Position numbers and translations under genes: made by a program
Part shown: in pieces, positions 1-11,334 of the stretch
How the letters are laid out: every line of letters starts with the position of its first letter
Numbering within the stretch: the stretch's first letter is position 1
Notes under the pieces: generated by a model
What the model was told of the DNA's origin: nothing
What the model saw: only the letters and a program-made list of their open reading frames with translations
Databases searched by the model: none
Assembly (NCBI GenBank): GCA_016584305.1
Contig: JACEEZ010009377.1
Span: 35,001 to 99,000 of the forward strand
Direction of reading: 5' to 3'
Length of the DNA stretch: 64,000 nt
DNA from: Chionoecetes opilio
Taxonomy: Eukaryota > Arthropoda > Malacostraca > Decapoda > Majidae

Positions 1-38
<38 letters not shown>
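1..38. repeat. (GA)n microsatellite at window edge
   Basis: Perfect GA dinucleotide tract that is cut by the window boundary, so its full length is unknown. Confidence 0.97.
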
Positions 39-42
<4 letters not shown>

Positions 43-117
43 CGCCATTTCCTCAGAATAATAACAATACTTGGGTGATTTTATGGTTGAATTTTATACC
101 TCTGAAGTGCACGCAAT

Positions 118-486
118 AACACCACACTACTGCAACACACCTGCTACACACCTCCACACACTTGCAACACACCTGCTACACACCTCCACACACCTACACA
201 CCTGCAACACACCTGCTACACACCTCTACACACCTACACACTTGCAACACACCTGCTACACAACTGTAACACACCTGCAGCACACCTATAACACACCTGC
301 TATACACCTGCAACACACCTACACACACCAAAACACCTGCTACACACTTACAACACACCTACAACACCTACACACACCTACACACCTGCTACACATCCTA
401 CAACACACCTACAACACACCTACACACACCTACACACACCTACACACACCTACACACACACCTACAACACTACACACACCTACGAA
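118..486. repeat. CA-rich minisatellite (cacacctgctacacacctac type)
   Basis: Imperfect tandem array built from ~10-20 nt variants of ACACACCTGCTACACACC and ACACACCTACA. The 158-codon frame across it is only H, T, L, N, Y and P, as expected from translating a CA-rich repeat, and is not a gene. Confidence 0.9.
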
Positions 487-593
487 TGTCCTCATTATTT
501 CTAATCTTCACTTCTCTCTGCGTTTCTTTTTATTTTTCATTCTCTAAGTCTCAAAGATGAAAAGAAAACATTTGCCAGAGTACAGTTTTGAGC

Positions 594-621
594 ACACCAC
601 ACACACACACACACCACACAC

Positions 622-662
<41 letters not shown>

Positions 663-722
663 CAACAACCACAACACACACCAACACACACACACACACA
701 CAACAAACACACACACAACAAA
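594..722. repeat. (CA)n microsatellite with AAC interruptions
   Basis: Runs of CA broken by single-base AAC interruptions. Open frames on both strands (TH repeats, VC repeats) are translation artefacts. Confidence 0.95.
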
Positions 723-779
723 CACCAGACCAAAACACTACAAGGCTTTACATTACAACAATAACACAAAAAGGTACAA

Positions 780-1362
780 ATAAGTGAAGCTTTTCAGGAT
801 AAGAGAGAGACCAATAGGTCCTTACAAGGCTGTTTGCTTTAACTACACTACACTAACTAGATAATGGAGATAAGGTAGAAGTAAGGCTCCTCTCCACCCA
901 CCCATCCCTCCAGCCGAAGCTGGCCGGAAATGAAGTGATACCATGCAATATAGAAAAAATGCATGGAATTTGTGAGAAAAGTTGAAAGCTGTAATCTATG
1001 GCTAACTACTACTATGTTTGTGGGGGTAGGTTTAGTGCTTGATAGATAGGTCATGTTATGTGTGTTTAGTAATGGTGGGAACACAGTGTGGGGGTTCAAG
1101 GGTGGTGCGGCAGCCTTGCCTGGCGCTTTCTTGAGAGGCAGCAGTCAATCAGGCCCCAGCTCCGTTCAATCCACTGCGGATTGTGTACTTTCCATGTAGG
1201 ACGCCGTACACTTCAATGGCCCTTGCAGCAGTGACCCCTGGTACCTTAAATCCCGATGGTGGTCACTAACTGTCAGGACCCTTACTGATCCACAGCCCGT
1301 CACAGGTCGAGAGTAGTAGTGGTAACCGTTAACTCGGGGCTATCTGTGTGTGTCATGAGGTC
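780..1362. other. Non-repetitive interval, no gene recognised
   Basis: Mixed-composition sequence between repeat arrays. The part at 1100-1340 is GC-balanced and complex and could be a piece of a dispersed element, but I recognise no boundaries, tRNA-like boxes or coding frame. Its minus-strand 80-codon frame shows no recognisable domain. Confidence 0.6.
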
Positions 1363-1440
1363 TAATGAGAGGAGGAGGAGGAGGAGGAGGAGGAGGAGGG
1401 GGAGAGAGGAGGAGGAGGAGGAGGAGGAGGAGGAGGAGTA
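1363..1440. repeat. (GGA)n trinucleotide array
   Basis: GAG/AGG trinucleotide repeat with one GGGGAGAGA interruption. Confidence 0.95.
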
Positions 1441-1520
1441 TTGGAAAGTAATGAGATGAGAGAGTAAGTGGAGGTAAGGGGAAAGAGAAGAGAGAAGATA
1501 TATAGATATATTTATAGAGA

Positions 1521-1525
<5 letters not shown>

Positions 1526-1598
<73 letters not shown>
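1526..1598. repeat. (GA)n microsatellite
   Basis: About 70 bp of nearly perfect GA, followed within 30 bp by a pyrimidine-rich tract. The two are complementary in character and could pair as a hairpin. Confidence 0.96.
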
Positions 1599-1679
1599 AA
1601 TATTTGTTTCTCCTCCTCCTCCTCCTTGACCATTCAAAATCTCCCTAGACCATCGTTGTTGTTGTTTTTATGCTTTGTA

Positions 1680-1900
1680 CACGACACACACACACACATT
1701 TCTTCTCTTCTCTCTTCTTCTCATCTCTCTCTCTCTCCTTCTCTCTCTCTCTCTCTCTCTCTCCTCCGTCTTCCTTCTCTTCCTCCTCCTCTCTTCTCTC
1801 TTTCCCTCCTCCTCCCCCCCCCCCCTCGCCCTCCCCCCTCTCTCCTCTCTCTCTCTCCTTTACACACAACGCCCCCACCAAAACACACACACACACCCAG
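1680..1900. repeat. Compound (CA)n-(CT)n-(CTC)n-poly-C tract-(CA)n
   Basis: Pyrimidine-rich low-complexity DNA with a 13-C run near 1816-1828, flanked by short CA tracts. Several overlapping open frames here are shadows of CT repeats. Confidence 0.9.
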
Positions 1901-1929
1901 TATTTCAGTCTGTAGTATGTAAGTATCCC

Positions 1930-3175
1930 AAATGATAACGTGTGGTGTATTTCTAATGGCCTAGAGGGAGGGGGAGGGGGAAAAAGGGGAAACTTACATA
2001 TTACACTGCTGGATGTTTCCAGTTTGTTTTTTGGTATAGAGGCGTGAGTAAACAGTACCGAGTTGATAAAAGGGGGGGGGAGAGGAGGGAGAGAGAAAAG
2101 GAGAAAAAGAGAGAGAGAGAAAAGGAAGAGAGAGAGGGATTTTTCAAAGGTAGGGTGTGTTGCCCCTCTCTTACCTCTTTTATTCTCTTTGTCTCTCTGC
2201 TGTTTACGGGTTGATACGGTGTTTAAAAGGGTTTTGTGTTGGTATTAGTGTTGTTGTGTTTGTGTTGTGTGTTGTATGTTTTATTAAGTAGCGGGGCCTT
2301 GCTGTCTGTGCTGCGATGGGGTTTTTTAAGTCCCTTTTTTGTGGTAATGCTGTTCTGTATGCTGCATGGGTTTTAAGAATGTGTGAAATGCTGGTTGGGT
2401 ATATAATATTTTTTTTCTGGCTGTTTGGTTATAAATTTTCTGTTTTATTTTTTGCTGTATGTCTGTTTTGTCCCTTTTTTGTGTGTAATGTGATCTATGC
2501 TGTGTGGGGCTTGAATGCTGTTTTATGCTGTGTTGTGTGCTGTTTGGGGGGATATAGTAAGGTTTTTTGTGTGTGTGGGGTGCTGTGTGGGGTTTAAAAT
2601 TGCTGTGTTGGTGTTTTTTCCCGGGTCTTCCTGTGCTGTGTTTAGGATTTTTGTGTTGTTGTTCTTTCTTACGGTGGTATTTTTTTCGCCAAGTTTTTGG
2701 ACAAGAAAATTACGTTGTCTCGGCTTATTGTTCTAATTTGGTTTGGGTCCTTTTTTTTTTTTTTTTTTTTTTTTTTCCTGGAAAGTTCGGGAGGTGACAA
2801 ATTTTAAACAATTAGGAAAAAAAGAGAAAATTTTTCTCTGCTGCTCCTTTCTTGCTGGGCCTCCCGCTGCTGCTGGGGGGGCGGGGCGGGCGCGCGGGGG
2901 CGGGGGGCCCCCCGGGGGCCCCCGGGCGGGGCCCCGGGCCCCCCCCCCCCCCCCCGCCCCGGCCCCCCCCTCGGACCCACCAACACACACACAACCCCCA
3001 TACGACCAACCGACACACCCCCAAAACACCATACAACAACCCCCCAACACACACCAAAACCCAACAACACACAAACAACCACACCGTAACATCGGCCAGG
3101 TAGGAAATGATACTAAGCACCAAAACCCTAAACCATTTAAAAACTACCTCAAAATTTTCTTTCCGTGAAAGTCTC
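1930..3175. other. Homopolymer-rich, low-confidence sequence
   Basis: Dense runs of G, T and A (a ~20-T run near 2751-2776, GGGGGGGG, TTTTTTT) and TG-rich stretches with no preserved repeat unit. No gene is recognisable. The texture matches the suspect blocks at 9.4-21.2 kb and 54-57.2 kb. Confidence 0.6.
2868..2972. repeat. Extreme GC tract of poly-G and poly-C runs
   Basis: About 100 bp made almost wholly of G runs followed by C runs, in an AT-rich neighbourhood. Four or more G runs of at least 4 satisfy a G-quadruplex pattern, and the G block is followed by a complementary C block. It may be real quadruplex-forming DNA or a consensus artefact. Confidence 0.8.
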
Positions 3176-3191
3176 ATGAACACAGGTGAAT

Positions 3192-3525
3192 GGAGGGGGG
3201 GGGGGGGGGGAGGGGAGGGGAGGGAGGGGGGAGGAAAGGAAAGGGGGAGGAAAAAGGGAAGAATAGGGGGGAGGAAATGAATATGGGAAATAAAAGGGAA
3301 ATGGAAGGAGAATGTGGAAGTGATAGAGGATATGATATAGATGGAATTATAGGAAGAATAGAAGACTGAATATAAGATGAGGCATATTACTAGGACATTG
3401 TGTTGTTGTTGTTCTTGTTCTTGTGTAGTTGTAGTGTGTAGTTAGTAGTAGTAGTAGTAGTAGTAGTAGTGAGTGGTGGTGGTGTGGTGGTGGTGGGGTG
3501 GTGGTGGTTGTTGTTGTTGTTGGAG
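3192..3525. repeat. G/GGA-rich tract followed by (TAG)n and (GGT)n
   Basis: A G run at about 3196-3211 and GGGGA repeats, then AT-richer DNA, then TAGTAG repeats at 3445-3470 and GGTGGT repeats to 3525. No coding potential. Confidence 0.85.
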
Positions 3526-3635
3526 GGTAAGGAAGAGAAGTATTACACAGAGAGGTTACAAAAAATCCCAGTTAAGTTTAATGATTCTTTTTCCGTAACA
3601 AAGCTATGTGGGGATAGTAAGAGGCTATGAGGACG

Positions 3636-3815
3636 GTGCTTTTAAATGATTAGGGGGAGGGGAAGAAAGGGAGATGGTTAGGGAGGGAGGGGGAAGGTAG
3701 AGGATATTTAGATGGTTAGAGGGGAGGGAGGGGGAAGGTAGGGGAAGTTTAGATGGTTAGAGGGGAGGGAGGGGAAGGTAGGGGAATTTTAGATGGTTAG
3801 GGGAGGAAGGGGATG
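3636..3815. repeat. ~45-50 bp G-rich minisatellite
   Basis: About four units sharing the phrase GATGGTTAGAGGGGAGGGAG followed by GGGAAGGTAGGGGAA. Units differ by small indels. Confidence 0.85.
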
Positions 3816-3857
3816 GAAGGAAGGGGAATTACCTCGCCTTGAGAAATACAGGTAAAA

Positions 3858-4016
3858 AGATGTGAGAAAAGGTGCGAGAAAAGGTGCAAGAAAAGGTGCA
3901 AGAAAAGGTGCAAGAAAAGGTGCGAGAAAAGGTGCAAGAAAAGGTGCAAGAAAAGGTGCGAGAAAAAAAGGTGCAAGAAAAGGTGCGAGAAAAGGTGCAA
4001 GAAAAGGTGCAAGAAG
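3858..4016. repeat. 12-bp minisatellite (GAAAAGGTGCAA)
   Basis: Thirteen or so copies of GAAAAGGTGC(A/G)A in tandem with a clear 12-bp period. On the minus strand it reads as HLFLHLFSHLF repeats, which explains the two open frames there. Confidence 0.95.
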
Positions 4017-4084
4017 GGGAATGGAGGTACTCAGGTAAATATTGATCCACGGGTCCTGTATTTCAACCCAAGGAATGGTAATTT

Positions 4085-4545
4085 AGGTGTGTTTGTAGGG
4101 TGGAAAAGGTGTAAATTTGCCTTTTATATACACTTCTTTGGTAATTGTCGTATATAGAATTTGTATGATGTTGTGAAAGGTTGTTTTTTGTTGTGTTTTT
4201 AGTTTATTTGTTATTGATTCTTTACTTGTACCGGATTGATTATTAGGAAGTGTGATATGTATTATTTGTTTTGCTGTGTTTGTAGGGGTGGAAGGGGCAG
4301 GGTAGGAAGGGGAGGAAGGGGAAGTAGGGTGGAAGGGGGGTGTTAAGGGTGAGAATTTGCTTTTTATACACACTAGTTTGGTGATTGTGATGTAAATATA
4401 CTGTAAATGTTGTGAAATATTGAATGTGTGTAAAATGTGATGTCAATAAATATGTTGTGAAAGGTTGTTTTTGCTTAGTTGTTTTAGTGATTTGTTATTT
4501 GTTATGTAATCTCTTTATTTGTACCTGAGAAATGATTTGGAAGTA
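4085..4545. repeat. Two diverged tandem copies of a ~250-bp unit
   Basis: Unit 1 (about 4085-4275) and unit 2 (about 4277-4545) share in order: TTTGTAGGGGTGGAAGGGG, an AATTTGC(C)TTTTATA phrase, ACACACTA(C)TTTGGTGATTG, TGTTGTGAAAGGTTGTTTTT, TTTGTTATTTGTTAT and TTTATTTGTACC. Unit 2 has a short internal duplication. No coding frame is conserved between them. Confidence 0.75.
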
Positions 4546-4638
4546 TGATTTGAAGTACTTTTTTTTGTTTGGTTGTTTTTTGATATTTTAAGTTTATGAA
4601 GGGAAGAAATTAAGTCATTGTAGTGTTGTTCATCTTCT

Positions 4639-4654
4639 TGTGTGTGTGTGTGTG

Positions 4655-4726
<72 letters not shown>

Positions 4727-4735
4727 TGTGTGTGT
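4639..4735. repeat. (TG)n microsatellite, left arm of a TG/CA inverted pair
   Basis: About 95 bp of TG with one TTG and one GG interruption. It is followed after 70 bp by a (CA)n array, so the pair is self-complementary on one strand. Confidence 0.97.
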
Positions 4736-4805
4736 CATGGCACGTACACAAGCAGCATTAGTTGAAAGTTATTGCTGTCGACATGCCTGTTATACCTGGG
4801 GACAT

Positions 4806-4971
<166 letters not shown>

Positions 4972-5118
4972 GCTCATTACCCTCCTGACTTCATAACACA
5001 AACAGTGCAAATGAGAAATAAACAATGCAAAATGAGGCTCGATGCGACAATGCTAATAAACAACTAAAGTCATACAAATTTTGCACCATAAAAAGAAAAT
5101 AACAGACCCCCTGCCTTG

Positions 5119-5169
5119 CCACACACACACACACACACACACACACAACACACACACACACACACACAC

Positions 5170-5222
<53 letters not shown>

Positions 5223-5227
5223 ACACA

Positions 5228-5281
<54 letters not shown>

Positions 5282-5690
5282 CACCACACACACAACACAC
5301 ACGCACCACACACACAACACACAGACACAACACAACACACACACACAACACACACCCACACACACACACCACACACGACAACACACAACCAGAAACGCAC
5401 ACACACACACACACACACAACACAACAACACACAACACAGCACAACACACAGACAACACACCACACACACACACAACACACACACAACCAACACAGAGAC
5501 ACACACACACACAACAACACCACACACACACACACACATAAGACAAAACAACAACCACAGACACACAGACAACACACACACAGACCCAAAACACACACAC
5601 ACACACAAAGACACAACACACACCACACACACACACACACAAACAACACAACACACAACACACAACACGACACAACACACAACAGACACA
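5119..5690. repeat. ~570-bp (CA)n megarray
   Basis: One of the longest CA-rich tracts in the window. Perfect CA runs at 5119-5280 pass into variants with AAC, CAG and CACC interruptions. It stays open in several frames on both strands (the longest 232 codons), all of them artefacts of the repeat. Confidence 0.97.
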
Positions 5691-5792
5691 CATCACTTAC
5701 ATTAACAGCATGTGATATGATATGACAGTCGAGTTATTACACTTAAGTCAGATCATAGTTTTCCCTGTCTGTCTAAAGTTTCTCGTCTCGTC

Positions 5793-5794
5793 TC

Positions 5795-5840
<46 letters not shown>

Positions 5841-5847
5841 CTCTCCT

Positions 5848-5943
<96 letters not shown>
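5793..5943. repeat. Compound (CT)n-(CA)n microsatellite
   Basis: (CT)n with CTT/TCC interruptions changes abruptly to a perfect (CA)n at 5888. Confidence 0.97.
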
Positions 5944-5944
<1 letters not shown>

Positions 5945-6590
5945 CCTAGGCGGAAACAAACACACTTAGACAAGAGGGGACATTTCCAATAATAATACAA
6001 AAATCCTCATCCAATCTTCCAGCCACTTTGTTCCCCCCTAAAGTTGCTTCCACTCCGCCGCTCTGCCTCACGCGGCCCCGAGGCACTGAGGACACGAGGA
6101 CCAATCATAGGACAGTATTGATGGTAATGAGAAGTTTGTAATGAGCATTTTACGGTCTGAACATTCTGATACGATTCGCTTACTCATTCATTCGTTTACT
6201 CGTTCGCCTACTCACTCGTTCGCTATCTCACTGGTTCACTCCTTCGCCTACTCACTCGTTCGCTATTTCGTTCCTGCCTCGAATCTGTTGTTATGGAAAT
6301 GAACCAACGAGCCAGCGAAACGTATTCATATTATTCTTTACCTGTCGAGTTTTTTGTTTTTCTATCTCGCGTTGACGCTTGAATGGCGGCGAGGAAATGA
6401 TGCCACAAGGGATAAACTGCATTCATTTAATTTCCTCCCTCCCGCGGGCTTGCAAACGAATCCCAAACGACAATAGAGGAAAAAAACATGAATGATTGTT
6501 TCGTTTACCGGTTTCACTTCAGGGATTGCGCTCTGAAAAAAGAGGGAAACTAAATGAAAAACTTCCAATTCTGTGGTTTAGGATTTTTTT
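5944..6590. other. Mostly unique interval with a short TCACTCGTTCGC array
   Basis: No gene recognised. At about 6176-6272 there are several imperfect copies of CTACTCACTCGTTCGCTA in tandem. The rest is single-copy-looking DNA. Confidence 0.65.
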
Positions 6591-6594
6591 CGTC

Positions 6595-7600
6595 CCTCTC
6601 TTATTCTGAGGTTTACGGTTTTTTTCCTTCACTTATTCTGAGGTTTACGTTTTTTTCCTTCACTTATTCTGAGGTTTACGGGTTTTTGCATCCTTCACTT
6701 ACTTTGAGGTTTACGGTTTTTTTCCTCGCATTTGTTCTGAGGTTTACGGGTTTTTTTCCTTCACTTATTCTGGGGATTACGTTTTTCCCCTCGCACTTAT
6801 TCTGAGGTTTACGGGTTTTTTCTGCACTTATTCTGAGGTTTACGGGTTTTTTCCTTCACTTATTCTGAGGTTTACGGGTTTTTTCCTTGCACTTATTCTG
6901 AGGTTTACGGGTTTTTTCCTCGCACTTATTCTGAGGTTTACGGGTTTTTTCCTTCACTTATTCTGAGGTTTACGGGTTTTTTCCTTCACTTATTCTGAGG
7001 TTTACGGGTTTTTTCCTTGCACTTATTCTGAGGTTTACCGGTTTTTTCCTCGCACTTATTCTGAGGTTTACGGTTTTTTCCTTCACTTATTCTGAGGTTT
7101 ACGGGTTTTTTCCTTGCACTTATTGTGAGGTTTACCGGTTTTTTTCTTTCACTTATTCTGAGGTTTACGGTTTTTTTCCTTCCCTTATTCTGAGGTTTAC
7201 GGGTTTTTTCCTCGCACTTATTCTGAGGTTTACGGTTTTTTTCTTCGCACTTATTCTGAGGTTTACGGGTTTTTTCTTCCTTCACTTATTCTGAGGTTTA
7301 CGGGTTTTTTCCCTCTCACTTATTCTGAGGTTTACGGTTTTTTTTCCTCCCACATTTATTCAGAGTTTTACAGGTTTTTATCCTTGCACTTATTCTGAGG
7401 TTTACGGTTTTTTTTGCCCCTCCACACTTACTTTGAGGTTTACGGGTTTTTTCCTCTCACTAATTCTGAGGTTTAAGGTTTTTTTTCCTCATTAATTTAT
7501 TCTGTGGTTTAAGGTTTGTTTTCCCCTCCCACACTTACTCTGATGTTTAAGGTTTTTTTCTTCTCACTTATTCTGAGGTTTACGGTTTTTTCCCCTCCTA
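6595..7600. repeat. ~32-bp minisatellite, about 31 copies
   Basis: Regular array with the core TTATTCTGAGGTTTACGGG followed by a run of T and CCTTCAC or CCTCGCAC. Periods of 31-33 bp vary mainly in the T-run length. Both the plus 83-codon frame and the minus 99-codon frame (KPQNKCEEKTR-like repeats) are translations of the unit, and the frame does not persist across the array. Confidence 0.97.
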
Positions 7601-7842
7601 CACTTGTTGCTTGCACGTTATCGCTACCAAGGCTTGTGGGTCTCGGCTAGAACACGTATAAGACATGATATGATAATAAATTCAATAGTTACGTACCACC
7701 CTTGTCTTGTAGTTTATCGTGAATGCAGGTGAGTCCAGGTGTGAATAATCATAAATTTGCATATTGTTTAAATGCTTCCGTCCTGCGTGCGTTCTATTCA
7801 CCGCACATACCATGCATTTTTTAGTGGGGTGATAGAGTATGT
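7601..7842. other. Unique spacer, nothing recognised
   Basis: Complex sequence between two arrays, with no recognisable gene, repeat unit or promoter. Confidence 0.6.
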
Positions 7843-7843
7843 A

Positions 7844-7882
<39 letters not shown>

Positions 7883-8192
7883 CTCTCTCTCTGTCTCTTT
7901 CTCTCTCTCTGTCTGTGTCTCTCTTTCTCTCTCTCTCTGTCTGTCTGTCTGTCTCTCTCTGTCTGTCTCACTCTCTCTCCCTCTCTCCCTTTATTTCTAT
8001 CTCCCTGTCTCTCTCTCTCTGTCTGTCTCTGTCTCTCTGTCTCTCTCTGTCTCTCTGTCTCTCTCTGTCTGTCTGTCTCTGTCTCTCTCTGTCTGTCTCT
8101 CTCTGTCTCTCTCTCTCTGTCTGTCTGTCTGTCTGTCTCGTCTGTCCTGTCTCTCTCTGTCTGTCTGTCTGTCTGTCTCTGTCTGTCTGTTG
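7843..8192. repeat. (CT)n/(CTGT)n array
   Basis: CT dinucleotides mixed with CTGT tetranucleotides, with CTGT becoming denser to the right. It passes directly into the CCTG array, which suggests stepwise mutation of one tract into the next. Confidence 0.95.
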
Positions 8193-8392
8193 TCTGCCTG
8201 CCTGCCTGCCTGTGCCTGCTGCTGCCTGCCTGCCTGCCTGCCTGCTGCCTGCCTGCTGCCTGCCTGCCTGCCTGCTGCTGCCTGCTGCCTGCGTTTCCTG
8301 CTGCCTGCCGGCTGCCTGCCTGCCTGCCTGCATCCTGCCTGCCTGCTGCCTGCCTGCCTGCCTGCCTTGCTGCCTGTCCTGCTGCCTGCCTG

Positions 8393-8423
<31 letters not shown>

Positions 8424-9007
8424 CTCTGCCTGCCTTGCTGCCTGCTGCCTGCCTGCCTGCTGCCTGCCTGCCTGCCTCTGCCTGCCTTTCCTCCCCTCCT
8501 GCCTGCCCCCTGCCTGCTGCCCTCCTGCCTGCCTGCCTGCCTCCTGCCCGCCTGCCTGCCTCCTGCCTGCCTGCCTCTGCCTGCCTGCTGCCTGCCTGCC
8601 TGCCCGCTGCCTGCCTGCTGCCTCCCGCCTGCCTGCCTGTCCCGCCTGCTGCCTGCCTGCCTGCTCCGCTTTCCTGCCTGCCTGCTGCCTGCTGCTGCCT
8701 GCCCCTGCTGCCTGCCCCCTGCTCCCCTGCCTGCCTGCCTTGCTGCCTGCCTGTTTCCTGCCGCCTGCCTCCTGCCTGCCTGCCTGCCTGCCGCCTCTGC
8801 CTGCCTGCCCGCCTGCCCCGCCTGCCTGCCTGCCTGCCTGCTGCTGCCTGCCTCTGCCTGATGCCTGCCTGCCCCCTGCCTGCTGCCTGCTTGCCCTGCC
8901 TGCCTGCCGCCTGCCTGCCTGCCTGCCTGCCTGCCTGCCCTTGCCTGCCTGCCTGCCTGCGCCTGCCTGCCTGCCTGCCGGCCTGCCCGCTGCCTGCCTG
9001 ACTCCTG

Positions 9008-9040
<33 letters not shown>

Positions 9041-9225
9041 CTCCCTTGGGCCCGCCTGGCCTTGCCTGCCTCCTGCCTGCCCGCCTGCTGCCTGCCTGCC
9101 CCCTGCCTGCCTGCCTGCCTGCTCCTGCCTTGCCTGCCTGCTGCTGCCTGCTCCCCCTTGCCATCCTCCTGCCTGCTGCCTGCCTGCCTCCTGGGCCCGC
9201 CTGCCTGCCTGCCTGCCTGCCTGCT

Positions 9226-9256
<31 letters not shown>

Positions 9257-9258
9257 CC
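8193..9258. repeat. ~1.07-kb (CCTG)n tetranucleotide array
   Basis: Nearly continuous CCTG/CTGC repeats with CTG and CCC interruptions. Frames of 409, 340 and 489 codons on the plus strand and 398 on the minus are L/P/A/C or Q/A/G/R strings with no domain, because the repeat lacks stops in all frames. Confidence 0.97.
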
Positions 9259-9329
9259 CTCCCCTCTCTCTTTCCCCCTCTCTCTCTCTCCTTCTTCCCC
9301 CCTTCTCTCTTTTCTCTTTTCCCCTCTTT

Positions 9330-9361
<32 letters not shown>

Positions 9362-9375
9362 TCGCTCTCGTTTCT
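9259..9375. repeat. Pyrimidine-rich CT tract
   Basis: CT/CCT/TTTC low-complexity sequence closing the CCTG block. Confidence 0.9.
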
Positions 9376-9974
9376 CTGGGTTAAATTTTTACTCCACAGT
9401 TAGGTGACGTGTTTATGCGCTGCTGGCGTTCGCTGATGCTAAATGATGAAAAATTTTTTGTAGGACACTTTTTGGGGGGGGGAAATTTTGGGGAACATTT
9501 TAATTCGTTTTTAGGGAGAGGGGATAAAAAAATTTAACCCCCGGTATTTTACCTGTTATTCCCCAACCCTTCCTCTCCTCACCACACCCCCATTTTACGC
9601 ACCCCACACAAATACACACACGTTTCCCCAAAAAAAGAAAGGGGAAAAGGGGGCCCAAAACACGCATAGGGTTTTTTTTACCAAGAAAAGGGTAGACAAA
9701 AGACCCCTTTGCATTAGCCCATAAATGGGAACCCTTTCCAAGGGGGGGGATAAACACAGGAATTATATCGAAAACCCTTTCCCTAAAGCGGGCGTTTTTT
9801 TTTTTTTTACGTTACGGAGCCCGGGGGAATGGGGGTTTTTAAAACGCATGGTGGTAAAATTAAAACAGGTTTGGGGGTGTAATTTAGAATCCCACGATCC
9901 TACCCGTCTTTTTTTGGGTCAGATGTGTATATAGCTTGTTAATTGGGGTACGGGGGGGTCACTGGGGGTTAGGG

Positions 9975-10120
9975 TTGTGTGTTTTGTGTGGGGTGTGTGT
10001 GGGTGGTGTGGGTGGTGTGTTTTTTGGGTGTGTGTGTGTGTGTGTGGGTGTGTGGGGTGTGTGTGTGTGTGTGTGGTGGTGGGTGTTTTTGTTGTGGGGT
10101 TTTGTGGTGTGTGTGTGTTA
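9975..10120. repeat. (TG)n/GGTG-rich tract
   Basis: TG repeats with G-run interruptions inside the suspect block. Confidence 0.85.
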
Positions 10121-10129
10121 TTGCTATTT

Positions 10130-10520
10130 TTTTTCCTTTCTCTTTCTTTCTCTTCTTTTTCTTCTTTTTCTATTTTTTGCAGAACCTGTTCTTTCTCTCT
10201 CTCCCCTTTTCTTTTCTCTCTCTTTTCTCTCTCTCTCTCTCCTCTCTTCTCTCCCTCTTCTCTTTTCCCCTCTCTCTCTCCTCTCTCTCTCCTCTCTCTC
10301 TTCTCACCCCCTTTCTCCCCTCTCGCTTTCTTTTTCTCCCCCATCACAAAAAGTCTCCATTAACTCACATAAAGTCTTTTGATAAAAAAAGGGCCCAATT
10401 TGTGAGAGAGAGAAAAGAGAGGGAGAGAGGGGAAGAAAAGGAGGAGAGAGAGGGAGAGAAGGGAAGGGGGAGGGGAGAGAGAAAAGGAAAAAGGGGAGGA
10501 GGGGAGAGAGAGAGAGAGAG
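10130..10520. repeat. (CT)n tract followed by (GA)n tract
   Basis: CT/CCT/TTTC from 10130 to 10340, then about 65 bp of ordinary sequence, then GA/GGA from 10403 to 10520. The two arms are complementary, so this is a long imperfect inverted repeat. Confidence 0.85.
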
Positions 10521-10626
10521 GGGGTTTTCCCCTTTTTTTGATATTTACCCTCCGTTTCTTTAAAAACCCTCGTAAGTTCGGGAATTCGTCCCGCAAGAAA
10601 GGGAAGGAGATTGGAAAAATTTTACA

Positions 10627-10765
10627 AAAGGGGAGGAGGGGGAAAGGAGGAGGGGGGGAGGAGGAGGAAAAGGGAGGGGGGAGGAAAAGGGAGGAGGAGG
10701 AGGGGAAGAGGAGGAGGAAAAAGACACAAACGACGCAACATTTAAGGGGGGGGAGGAGGAAAAAC
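10627..10765. repeat. (GGA)n-rich purine tract
   Basis: GGAGGA repeats with G-run and A-run interruptions. A similar GGA tract recurs at 10975-11038. Confidence 0.85.
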
Positions 10766-11109
10766 AAGAAGAATGGAGGGTAAAAGAATGAAGAGAATAA
10801 TGAGGGAAATAATATTAATATTACGTTTAATGATAATAATGACGGAAAATGACTAAGGACACTAATAATGATGATAGGGCATGGGGGGTCGGAAATTTAA
10901 AAACCTCCCTTTTTCCTTTCTTTACCTTTAAGCGGAAAATTTTTACCTTCGATGATTTTATTTTGTTACTATTAGGGAGGAGGAGGAGGAGGGGGAGGGG
11001 AGGAGGGGGGGAGGAGGGAAGGAAGGAGGAGGAGGGGTCCATTGGTTTAATTAGATAATTTCTGAATTTTTTAATGTAAAACGTTAAATAGATATACGTA
11101 TCAAAATTT

Positions 11110-11180
11110 CCTTTTTCCGGTAAAACACACACACCACCCACACACACCACACCCACACACACACACACACACACACCCCA
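11110..11180. repeat. (CA)n microsatellite
   Basis: CA repeats with ACC interruptions. Confidence 0.9.
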
Positions 11181-11334
11181 ATCAAAAACATCAATCATCA
11201 TCGGGCCTTTGTGGGAAATCAGGCCGCTTTATTTTTTTTTGGGTTAGGGTTTGTTTTTTTGTTGTAAAAAAATTTTGGGAGTATAATGACTGGGGCGTTT
11301 TTTTTTGGGTCTTCCATTGTCTGGTTTTTTTTTA

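Noticed and set aside
6986..7285. Minus-strand 99-codon KPQNKCEEKTR repeat protein
   Set aside because: It is the translation of the ~32-bp minisatellite. Variable T-run lengths change the frame elsewhere in the array.
7772..9384. Open frames of 409, 340 and 489 codons on plus and 398 on minus
   Set aside because: They translate (CTGT)n and (CCTG)n, are open in several frames on both strands, and contain only L/P/A/C/S or Q/A/G/R strings with no domain.
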